The notes below the pieces were generated by a model that was not told where the DNA came from, searched no databases, and saw only the letters and a list, made by a program, of their open reading frames with translations. A DNA stretch of 64,000 bases, taken from the NCBI GenBank assembly GCA_963920635.1, contig OY987307.1:16259735-16323734 (forward strand). The letters are read 5' to 3'. The translations under genes were made by a program, and so were the position numbers. Source of the DNA: Pseudeuparius sepicola (Eukaryota > Arthropoda > Insecta > Coleoptera > Anthribidae). Positions 12,201 to 24,200 of this stretch are shown piece after piece (the stretch's first letter is position 1; every line of letters starts with the position of its first letter).

Positions 12201-15200
12201 AAATTGGCAAAATGTGCCCCAAAACAGCTGTTAAAACACCCGTTAACTCCAAAATTTGAAAAATAAAATTTTCATCTGCCGCTTTTACATTTTACAGAAC
12301 AATTAATTATACAGGCGCGGCCTCATAAATGCTTCCACTAGGCATGAGAAATGAGCAAGAAATCAAGAATTTTGGGTAAGTGCGGCAACGTTGTGCCAAT
12401 TCTACGGCTTCTCAAATCAACAACTTCCACTACATTCCTTTGTACCTCCCGCTCCTCCCCGTAGAAAATAAAAATTGCGTTGACTGATGTATTAATAGTC
12501 AACGAAAATAGGTTGAATTGCTGCATTATTACTACAATAATAATAATAACAATAATTCTTACCCTCACAATACTCCAAACTAGGAGTACCCAGAAGCAGC
12601 CACATGCTTGTGCGGGGATTTTATAAATGGATTTAAAGTTTTATACTGTTCCTTGGTGTTTTGGAATTCACGTAACGTGGAATTACGCGGATTTCTTTGA
12701 TTGTCAAAGTGGTTTTAATTAAATAAGGTATAAGTATGATTGTGTTATTATAGCAGAATCTCGTAGTGGCTTTTTACATTGGTTTATTACACTTCTTTAT
12801 ATTAACTGGGAACCAAAATTTTGATTTAATTGAATTTTTAAAGCTTCCCCGGTGTCTTCGGTTGAGGTTCTGATGCTTCCCAGATCCCCAAAAAATTAAG
12901 AAAAGACACGCAATTTCCAAGACTGGTTTCAGAGGATTTTCCGTCGATTTCGTTGATTCTACACCCGTCCCGTTTCTCGAAAGTGGTTAATCGTGAATCG
13001 GGAAATTCTCTTAGATATTCGAGATTCCTTTTGATACCGGAGGAAAGTATGACACCCAATTAAGAGATTTACCACCTCCTTCGATTTTTAGATCGGCTCT
13101 ATTCGAGGTTGTCGAAATACATTTGCGAAAAAAGCTGCCAATGTCTGTGGGCAGGGTTGTAAGATTTTCCACTATTATTCAGGCAATCTAAGGCCAACCT
13201 AACAGCGCCAAATTTACTGTTTTTCATACTGTAACTGGCAATGTCGCCTAAGGCAATGTCGCGTAATAAGATGATAGATTTTCCGTCACTTACGCCTTTG
13301 AGGTTATGGCTGGCTTTCAAACCGCGAGAGAAGGGAGGGGTAATTTCAACGTTGTCAGTTGAACTCCTTTGCGACCGCACATATTAGAATGATTTCAAGG
13401 GTCGCGCCTGAATCATTTAAAGTGACAAAAAATTCCCAATGAATAAGGTACCAAAAATTTTTCACTTTCAAAATGGAACAGATTGAACTCGACAAAATGT
13501 TGACACCCTATTTCAAGAAAACCCATGTTTTACCCAATGCCTATTTGGCTTTTTTTACAATTAAAATTCAACTGTAATATTTAAATGTGGCAGGTAAAAA
13601 TTTTATTTCTCGAATTTTTGAGTTAAAAGGTGTTTAGGGGCATATTTTGTCAATTTCAACGCAAATGGCTGATTTTATCATTATGAAACCAATGTTTGCA
13701 AAATGAAGAGATGCACTAAAATAACAAACCTGTAAGACCAAAAAGATAACCTAAAAAAAGTTACGAGTAAAAGCACGATCCAAAAACAGCGCAAGTGGCT
13801 TCCTCCGTGAGATACATAGAAATTGACATTTTCAGGTTATTTTCCATCCCTAAAAACACAGCAGTGCCAAATTTTTTGATCAGCAGCTTGATTATTTTGG
13901 GAGATATTGTCATAATTCAATTTTAAGAAAACAGTTTCAATCAACAAGCGTCTAAGAGAAAAATGTTATAAGACTAACTCACATTTTTTAGCATGAGGTA
14001 CGCGCACACTGATTTTTATTTAAATGGGACACCCTGTATACTTTTATATAGGCCCACTAAAGAAGGATATTCCTTCTTATTAATGGAGGGTACACCATGC
14101 GTAATAACTACCCATTTTAATAAAAATTCTAATTACCAAATTGTTATATCTGAATTCCTTGACACACTTAATATTGGTGTCAAACTCACATATCTCAAGG
14201 TTAGTTTATAGTAAGATTAGGACATTAGTTAGTTACCGAAAGTCGAAAACAAAAAAATACCGAGGGAAAATAGCCAAAGCAATATAAGAAATGTATGTGT
14301 AAACCAAAGTAAACAAGAAACACGCCTTTGATTGCAAGTTACCAAATTGCCAATTCACGTGTAAATGCTACCAACTTAAATTCACCCTTTAGTTTCCTTG
14401 CCTCTCTCACCCCCACCCTTCTCTTCCAAGTCATTGAATGTCCTAAACTTGCTATAAACTCACCTTGCACAAATCTTATAAGTAGATGTTCACAAAATGA
14501 AAAAACATTGCTGTCAACCTAACAAAAAAATTCCTACAAGTTCTCACATCCTATTGGAACCAAAATTATTGCTGATTAGAGGTCCGACCTTGGGACATTT
14601 CCATTCTTGTGTAGACTCCATATTCGTACTCACCTATGCTACATGAAAAGGTGAGAAATTTAAACAATGTGACTTTGTCGTGCTTTCCCTAAGCCAGTGA
14701 ACAAAGCAAAAAAATTGTTTAAAACTTTAATAGACAAGTTTTAACCATGACCTTAAATTAAAAAGCATTTTGATAAGAATACTATAAATTTAAGGGATTA
14801 TCATTTTGATCCGGTTGAATAGTTAGCCGAATATTCGGTATGCCACATTTCACTATTTGGTGCACCACTAAGCTTGGTATGCCAACACATTCTGGAACAT
14901 CCTGTAGAAAGTTTGATTCAGCCGTAGCAAACTTAAGATAAGAATCTACAACTTTTACAATGAACTGTTTTTAACCCCAAAAACTAAAAAGTTAAGGGGG
15001 TGGCATTTGTACTCAATCACCCTGTTCAGATCCACATAATGTTTTACCCCATGTTAACTTTATTTTTAGAGTTAAAAGAAAAAATTGCAGAGATAAAAGT
15101 TTTAGGATTTTTAGTGGGTGTTCCCGTAGTCTTGCGGAAATTGATACAGGGTGTTCCGTAAGAGCGGTACGAACCAAACTTATGTTTTTTAAATGGAATT

Positions 15201-18200
15201 CCCTGTACATTATTAAATTTTCGGAATCTAGGCTTCATCCTGATTTCAAAGATATATACAGGGTGTTCACTTTCAAAATGCCCACCATTGGTATTTTTGA
15301 AACTGTAAGAGCTACAAGGTTGGTTAAAGTAGACAAAAGTTGCGCATTTTGATGTGTTTCAAGAATCTGTAAAGAAATTTGACATAGCTCACGTGGTTAC
15401 TAAAATAACCTGAAAAAAACTGAAAACTTCCACTTTTTTATTTTGCCCGTAACTTTTTTAATATCAAACGGAATTGAATGAAATTTGGTGGAATTACGTA
15501 ATTAGATACGGGCTTTCAAATGCACTATTCAGAAAAATTCTCTGCCTACTGGATCTTTAGGTGTTCATAACCAAATTTCGATTTTCTTATGGCGGCCATA
15601 TTGGATTTTACCACCATTATATAGAGCAAAAAATTACGAATACAACCAGTATCACAACACCTAATTAAACCCACTTAAATGTCAAATTTCTAATATTTTA
15701 AATATTTTGAAGCCAGGCAGTAGGCCATGATACCGAAAACAATATCAATAACTGTCACCTAATACACTGAAACGTCAGTTAGTTCCCATAACCTTTGTTA
15801 ACTACTTAAAATTGTGTGTTAACCGTCTTAAGTGACCAAAGCTTATTGAATCATGCCCCAACAATATCCAATAAATGAAAGATTGGATATGTACAATGTT
15901 TATATTCGAAACTACCGTAATTCTAGCCAGTATCAAAATTATACCCCGAACGAAGGCAGCCTAACAGAACTATTTTCCGAAGGTTGTGTAGGCGTATGGA
16001 AGCGGATGCGACGTTACAAAACAAAAGAAGAAATGATTTTGTAAGAGCTAGAATCTGTAAGTGAAATCAATGTTTTGGCTCAAATTCATTTAAATCCAGA
16101 GACATCGCAAAGGAAAATTGCTAGGGAATGTGGTTTGTCGTTAGGGGCAGTCAACAAGATTTTAAAAAAGCACAGATACCATGTCTTTAAAATTCAACCC
16201 GTACAAAAGTTACTTATTTATCGCCGGGGGACTAAGGCCTGCCGGTTAGATACTGACCCCTGGCGCCATCTATCTATTTATTAGTATTTAGTTTCTTGTT
16301 CCTATTAAAATAACGTTAAATAAATAAACTTTTGACATCAAATTTGACGTTTCTGTTTATTAGGTGACAGTTATTGATATTGTTTTCGGAATCATGGCCT
16401 ACTGCCTGGCTTCAAAATATTTAAAATATTAGAAATTTGACATTTAGGTGGGTTTAATTAGGTGTTGTGATACATGGTTGTATTCGTAATTTTTTGCTCT
16501 ATCCAATGGTGGTAAAATCCAATATGGCCGCCATAAGAAAATCGAAATTTGGTTATGAACACCTAAAAATCCAGTAGGCAGAGAATTTTTCTGAATAGTG
16601 CATTCGAAAGCCCGTACCTAATTACGTAATTCCACCAAATTTCATTCAATTCCGTTTGATATTAAAAAAGTTACGGACAAAATAAAAAAGTGGAAGTTTT
16701 TAGTTTTTTCAGGTTATTTTAGTAACCACGTGAGCTATGTCAAATTTCTTTACAGATTCTTGAAACACATCAAAATGCGCAACTTTTGTCTAATTTAACC
16801 AACCTTGTAGCTCTTACCGTTTCAAAAATACCAATGGTGGGCATTTTGAAAGTGAACACCCTGTATACAGGGTGAGTTTTTTTTTTCGATGCCCACTATG
16901 GGGATATCGGAAACTAGCAGAGCTAGAACAAAGGTTAAATGGGGAAAGAATTGCAGTTTTGAATGCTCAATCTAAGGCCCCTTCTGGATTTTTAAATTTT
17001 GAAAAGAGTGATTTTTTGCTATTTAATCAGATCTCTGTAGCTCCGTTATTTCTGATTATACAGAAAAACTGTAGAAACAATAATTGTAGATAATTTTGGG
17101 CTTAATAAGATAATCTATTCCAATTTTTTATGTTGTTTGTGATTTTTGAGATATGACATTAACTTGTGTTTTTTTAAATGTAAATCATAGTTGGCTGTGG
17201 CCTTATAAAGTCGGCCATTTTTTTAGCTTTCCAAAAATATAATACTCGGCATAGTTATTATAAAAAAATAAAAGAGCTATGGCTAATTTTCTGATTTTAT
17301 TTTTTAATTTTCACATAGTCAGCCATGGAATATTTTCATAATTATGTTCTATTTTATAATTAGACATACTTCAAACTTTCTAATATTTGGTTTTTAGCTG
17401 GTAACAAAATGTAACAAAATAAAAACTTCAAATTCAAATTATTATTAATTTAAAAGGTCACCTTTTGAAATAAAAAAGTGTAGAGAGCACCTGTCAATAC
17501 TGGCAATTGCTTCTAAAACAGCTGTTCCTAATTCAAAAATTGTCTCATACTTTATTTTGTACTGTTCCCCACAAAAAGAAATCCAAAACAGACAAATCGG
17601 GGGATCGGGGCTGCCAGGAAATAGGTCTATTTCTCCCTATCCAACTATTTGGATAGAGCTGATCTAGGTAAAAGCATAAACAACATAAAAAAATTGGATT
17701 AGATTATCTTATTAAGCCCAAAATTATCTACAATTTTTTGTCCCTACAGTTTTTCTGTATAATCAGGGATCTGATGAAATAGCAAAAATCACTCTCTTCA
17801 AAATATCTAGTGAGCCATGAACTTTTTTAAAAATCCAGAAGGGGCATTAGATTGAGCATTCAAAACTGCAATTCTTTCCCCATTTAACCTTTGTTCTAGC
17901 TCTGCAAATTTCCGAGATCCCCACAGTGGGCATCGAAAAAACCCACCCTGTATATAAATATGTCATATGTTTGCTCCAGCCGTGTGTACAATACAGTTGG
18001 GCATTTTGTAATTTTCCAGACAAAAAAAGTTAATGCTGATATTTCCGGTCCAGAGCAAAATTATTTGTCTGAAAATATGAACCTTAATTCGGAGTGGGTG
18101 CAAAATGATTTTGAACGATTTAGGGCCATTATTTTCATCATTTTCTCTTATACTCAATTTATCCTTAAACATTTCGTTTCCGAGATTCAGGATGTAAAAA

Positions 18201-21200
18201 CACGAAAAAATGAAATTTGAATGCCCTGTATTAAGAAAACAGTGGACCAAACATATGCCAAAAATTGAAAAATATACAGTGTGTTCCATTAAAAAAACAT
18301 AAGTTTGGTTTGTACTGCTTTTACGGAACACCCTGTATCAATTTCAACAATTCTAAAACTTTTATCTCTAAAATTTTTTCTTTAACTCGAAAAATAAAGA
18401 AGTTAAGAGGAGGATCATCCTGTACATAGAAAATTAAAAAGCAGAAGTGTCACTTTTTGTGGCTAGTAACAAAAATTTCTTCCCCTCTGAATAAAACACT
18501 ACTTTCAAACATTGAAAATACATGATTTAACAATGTTATTTTCGTCCGGAATTATGTTGGAATTTTTCAACAACTGTGAGACAAACTAAAATACTCCTCA
18601 TTCAGCTAGAGTTTCGACTTTTATCAACATGTCTTTTTCAAAGCATGGGAGTCTAATTAACAGATGGCTTATTGTAGTGACATTTAAAGAAAAAAATCTT
18701 TTTTGAAATAAATTACCTCCTCTTTCATGGTGTGTTCGTACTGTTTCCTTACTATGTTCTTGTTTTTTTCCAAAGGATTCATTGCTTGCGTCATCAGAAT
18801 CTGTCAACTCGGTAAGTTTTACATTCTTCCGTTTCATGGCCATAATTTGACAGTGTAAGTATTTACCCGAACGACGCAACTCCGGATGCTTGCCTGCCCA
18901 TATTTTCTCAAGTCGCCGCATAAATCCCCTAATATGAGGTTTACTTTTCTTGAAGCAGTTGTGCAAATCAAAACATAGTTCAGGCGTCCATTCAAACGGC
19001 TCACTTTCTGTATTAATTAATTTATATGTAATGACTGGTAGAAAAAAGGGTTGTAACAAGGGAAAATAATGTATGAAGGTACGTGGTGATTTTTTAAAAT
19101 AATTGTGTATATCTCATTTCATTTAGAACAATTCTCTACTTTTATTTGCACCACCAAATATAAATGCAATCAATGAAAAGTACACAGTGATCGATAATTT
19201 TTACTCTCATATTTAGACAAGCAATAACTTTTATATTTCTACAAATACAAATCCCATACTCATAGGCCAAAAGTTGTAGTAGCAAAGATACACACATAGA
19301 AGGTTCCCTGGGCAAAAAGCATGAATAAGGCCGAAGCATCCCGACCGCCGTTACCCCTTGCATCTCGTCCCCACTGAAAAACACATTTCATTTTGTAGTC
19401 CAATCAAAGTACTTGTTTGAATTTTTCTGTGACTGCAATTCTACCTTAGGTCCCCCGCCGCCTGGACTATTATTAGCTGGGCAACTTTGGGAAGCTTTGA
19501 ATTAATGAGATCAAAGTGCCGCCAATAGGCTAAACCTACTATGAGTATATGTATGGTGGTTGTAGTACTTGAATCTGTTTAGAGAAAACAAGTGAAATTC
19601 CTTTCTCAATTATTGCAAAACATTTACTTTTTTAATAAATATATTTTCCCTAAATAAAAGCACTCTATATACTGCTTGATACTTGAATTGAGCTGACTTT
19701 CTAGTTTCCATAATGAAATAGATTACCAAATTTTAACAGTGATTTATGCGACACAGTTTTTTAAGATGAAACAAAGTAAAATATACATCTTAAATTAAAA
19801 AGGATTTTCTGTCAGCGTCAGGGGTTGAACCCGGGACCTCTTGCTTGCTAGGCGAGCATTCTACCACTACACTACTGATCGGTTGGATTTTGTTGGTCTG
19901 TTTAGTAACTGAACAGAGAAGCCATTGTTCATGCCGTACCACAGAAAACACTTTCCACTCCTTCCGAAACACACCAACTTAATAGACACAACCTAAACGT
20001 TAGATACTGTCGTACTGCCACACATCTTGGAAGTCACGCCAGTGTAGTCTCTCTCATACAAATCTCTCATAAGAATATAATTGAAAACGAAAGTTTTTTA
20101 AGTTATAAATAATACTTCAACCAAATTTGATCCGACTCAAAGTGACACACATGATTTATTCCGTAATTTTTGAGAGATTGTGGTTTTATTTAAAAATACA
20201 CAAATACAAACTTTGCTAAAATAACTCTGACAACTGGCGTAAATAAAAGCAAGTGTTCGATGGCGTGCAATTTGTGCTCAATAGGCCATAAAATATCACC
20301 CGACTCGAAGCGGGCCTGGCAACAGGGATGTACTCGATCGCAAGTGTATATTTATATGTGCTCTTGTTTACATTAGGCGTCGGAGATATTTGATTTTACT
20401 ATAGATGATTACGTTTTCGATGACCTGCCGGATTTCGAATATTGGCAAAACGAAGACAATATGCACTTATTCTTTCATACAAGGAAGAGTACAGTTGAAA
20501 TCAGATGAAACCGAACGATGCAAAGCCATTTTCTTGAGGCTTCTGTAAGCAATACCCAAAAGCCATTCAATAAACGGGTCAAGCTCAGGCCGAAGACAAA
20601 ATGCCCGTGGGACGAGGCATTGCCAAATATCAGAATAGAAGCAAAAAATCTCAAGAAAATGGTTTTACAGCCTTCGATTACATCTGATTTCAACCATAAT
20701 TATTATTCAACATATATATGGAAAACCACCTTCTGAACTTTGTATGACAAGAATCTGTTTCCTCTCTTTGTTCAAAACAGTCTTGTGCAATTTGGGCAAA
20801 TCGAGCTAAGAATCTGTGCTGTCTAGAAGAAACTGAGAATCCGCCCATCATAAGGAATGGTCAACAAACTGAGAAGGTAACAACCACGACAGGCTTTCAG
20901 AGGGCACATGACTCCAAATAGAAAGGTAAGTTTTCCTGAATCTTGACTACCCTACTGCCATTGAGTAAAGGATATATATTTCACATAGGGTAAGGGAGTC
21001 AATCCTTAAACTTAATTATTCAGAACAAGTATTCATGCCCAATTCATGTGTCTCCACCTAGTGAGTCGTCGGTACAAGGACAAAACTTCCAATAGTGGCG
21101 ATAAAACCCATAATAAACCTTAATTTTCTTTTTACTCATAAATTCACAATTAAAAGTATTATGCCGCTCTCTTACCAGAGGACTTTTTGTTTTGTTTTCT

Positions 21201-24200
21201 TCATTGTATTTTTTTATCACTGTTTTAAAGCACAAATTTTAACAACGTATTCAATTTGTTAGTTGTAAAAAACACTTTTCACTTATGTTATTTAGCTTAT
21301 CAGAATGCCAGAATGCTAGCCAACTCCCTGGTATGAATTTGGGTTTTAAACTTGCGCTTTTTCTATGAGTAAAATAAAAGGGATATATTTCTGTAACTAT
21401 AGCTCAGGGTTGCCATTGTAATTTTGCTTTAAAAAGGTGACTTTAGTGACCATTTCTGAGAAAAAAATGTTATTTTTAAGTGGCCCCTTTACGGTAAAAA
21501 AGTGACTTTTAGTGACTTTCGGCCAAGTCTTCCTAAAGGAAATAAATTAAATATTTGCAAATGTTTTGGAATATACACCAATATACCCCAATTTCAAAGT
21601 TGGATTTCTCGCGAACTGCTCATTCGATTTTGATGATTTTTTTTTAATTGTAGATTAATTCTTCAGTTACGAATGCTATGTCAGAAATTTTTATTCGGAA
21701 TTTAATTTAAGCATATACAGGGCGCAACAGCAGGACGATTTTTTTCCCGAAACTTGCAACACCCTGTGGGGCGCAGCCGCAACAGTAGCTGTTGACAAGT
21801 GGAACCACACTATAGCCTCATCTTTTGTGAACATTTTGTTTTTTTAATCACGATATTATCTCTGTTCTTGTCGGAGATATTCTGTTTTGAAACGAATGCC
21901 TTAGAAAAAGGCTTTGCAGGCAGAAAATTCTACGTGTAAATAATCAAGGCGGCATAGGCGAAAATGCATGTCAGTTTTTCAACGGTTGTCAAAGCAGTGA
22001 AAAGGGGTCAAATAAGTTCTTTTCTAGTTTCACTGGTTCTTATTGGCAAGTTTTAAGTTTTAATAGAATAAACTTATGATACAATAAACATCATGGAATA
22101 AATTCAATTATAAATACAGAGCACGTGAACATTAACCCATAAATGTTGGCCGTGCTATCCAATGGGCTAGCGAAATAGCGCGAAAACGGAAATTTTAAAG
22201 GTAGGTCGGCGACAAGGCAATAATGTTACAGGCAAAATGCGACACAATCAAAATGTTAAGGAGTTTTGGGTTGGGGCAAAAACTACACACACTGGCAAAT
22301 TTAAATAGATTTTGATTTATTTTCCGAAATAAGTGATTCATTTTGTTTTTGATGGAAAAAAAAAATGAAAAAAAAAAAACTATTTTTGTCTCTTTCTTTA
22401 AATTCAAATTTTCCGGTGTGTTCAGTTTTGCGTATTAATGTGACTTTTAGTGACCTTTCTTTAAAAAAGTGACTTTTTAGTGACTACTGATTAAAAAAGT
22501 GACTTTTAGTGACCCAGTGGCAACCCTGACTATAGCTTGAACTGCTGAAAATAATGATATGTGCACTACCTTATGTGAACCTGTGATATACCTGTAATAC
22601 AATATACAAATAAGCAAGATCTTGTCTCAATCTAGATAATAATAATAATTATTCTCACATTCACAATACTCCTAACTAGGAGTATCCCAGAAGCAACTGA
22701 ATGCGTGTGCGGGAGGGGGGCAATTACTATTATTTTGTCTTCGTTGTCATTTGCGGTTAGAGCCAACTTTCTCGATAGAACTAGGATAGTATTCGCTCAA
22801 GTACTACGGAAAACCCTAGAATATTGTAGCAATTCCAGAGTGTAGGACAATTAGTAAATCACACTGATAAAGCTATTAAGGAGCAATACCATGAGTCCAC
22901 AATTTACACAGCGCTCTTGGCTATCAGCAGCCATAGACATGTGCAATGTGCTTGCATCTGCCTTGACCTCGATTCGAACGAAGGTCGATCAAAGGCAGAA
23001 AAACATGCAGTACAAATAGTTCGGTGACGCTACGACTATCGCCATCACGGATAACTCCTCAAGAAATAATAGTAATGCATGGTCACCCACAGGACCCGAT
23101 GTCACATAATCGACAAGTAATTTTTGATAAAAAATCGATGGTTGTTAAAAAAATTTGACAAACTTAAATTGTCCGAGAAATGATCTCAAGAAATAAATGG
23201 CACTATTTTTTTTGCAGCTACTAAAAAATGTTATAAATAAAAACTGTCTAGCCTTACTTTCCAGGTTTTACATTTGAGCTAGGTAGTTAAAAAACACACA
23301 AATATTTTTTAGGGTGCTAAGCAAAATAAAAGTACACAGAAAATCCCAATAAAGCCAAATACCTAACTTGCAATATATTTTAAACCAAATCTTAAACAAA
23401 AATTTTAAAAGAGTAAAAAATTACAAAAAATATACTTCCGATTTGTACCTTTTGTTCTTAAATTTTTTGACTAAACATATGTTCCTACAAGAACAAAATC
23501 CTGTCAAATTTCAATTAAAAAGCACAAGAATTATTAATAAAATAAGTTTTTTTAATTAAACTTTAATACTCTCTTTTCTGTAGTAGAATAGTACTAGAGT
23601 CTAAATGAAAAATGACACAAGAAAAGTGACTTTATTGTAGTTTAAAGAATCTGTGATGCATGGTTTGACCATTTTTTGTACACCCTGTATATTTGAAAAG
23701 ATATGAGTAACATTTATTATGGGTGACCTCCTATACTTATAACTATACTTTTAACAGTAGGCACTATTTTTTAGTATCTCAGAAAAATAGAGCCCTTCTA
23801 CTTTTGTGGCAATTTTATGTTTTAGAGTTTCTTGAAATTCTAGAACTATTCAAAGAAAGATTCAATTTCTGTTAACCTCCCCTCCCTCTCAGACCAATAT
23901 CCTAGATGTGCCAATGATACTTCAAGTAAACAAATTATTTCTAATGCCGGTGCCAAAATTCAAATCAATGCCCAATAGATAACTAGTGAAGTTATTGAGA
24001 TTAGGACCTGCATTCATCTTGCATAACTATTTCCTTTTTTTATTTATATTAAACCTTTCTTCAACCTTCAACACTCATATCAATAGTTTCATTGAACGTC
24101 GACCGCGAGATGCTCAACATGAGTCGAGGTCTCATCTAAAATGAACGCAGAAATCCGCCTGACGAGCCCGCCGCGATCTTAAGTTTATTTCTAATGCCGA

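Larger units (their letters stand above)
11850..14036. mobile_element. Foldback element of about 2.2 kb with about 400-bp arms
   Basis: Right end GGGACACCCTG|TATA. Arm similarity runs inward through AACAAGCGTCTAAGAGAAAAA (right) and TTTTTCTCTTAGACGCTTGTT (left), GATATTGTCATAA and TTATGGCAATATC, and GCCAAATTTTTTGATCAGCAGC and GCTGCTGCTCTGAAATTTGGC. The left terminus has eroded. The centre carries a GC-richer unrecognised open region (12838-13380) and a fragment of the I-like 3' end (12532-12617). Confidence 0.75.
10540..15024. mobile_element. Possible large CAGGGTG element (outer termini)
   Basis: CAGGGTGATTAGTACAAATAA with CACTCACCTTAACTTTTTA at 10540-10590 is the inverted match of TAAAAAGTTAAGGGGGTGG with TTGTACTCAATCACCCTG at about 14986-15024. 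Only about 45-50 bp pair, and the right flank TA is lost. The two ends could instead be unrelated solo copies of one family. Confidence 0.42.
15147..18335. mobile_element. Outer foldback element enclosing two further elements
   Basis: Ends TTGATA|CAGGGTGTTCCGTAAG and CTTTTACGGAACACCCTG|TATCAA. Inverted similarity continues through ACCAAACTTATGTTTTTTAAATGG on the left and CCATTAAAAAAACATAAGTTTGG on the right. Flanking sequence also pairs outward (GATAAAAGTTTTAG and CTAAAACTTTTATC), so the element probably sits in an older inverted repeat. The interior is mostly the two elements listed next. Confidence 0.75.
10260..18716 (-). other. Intron between exons 4 and 5
   Basis: Largely composed of nested inverted-repeat elements (10540-15024, 11850-14036, 15147-18335, 15259-16863, 16868-17950), described separately. 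14040-14980 contains AT-rich sequence with no recognised gene. 18430-18716 is plain AT-rich intron. Confidence 0.6.

Noticed and set aside
19811..19882. Functional tRNA-Ala gene
   Set aside because: The acceptor stem does not pair and the T stem is imperfect, so a SINE head is a better reading.
19790..19972. 60-codon ORF on the minus strand
   Set aside because: It runs through the tRNA-derived SINE sequence and is a chance frame.
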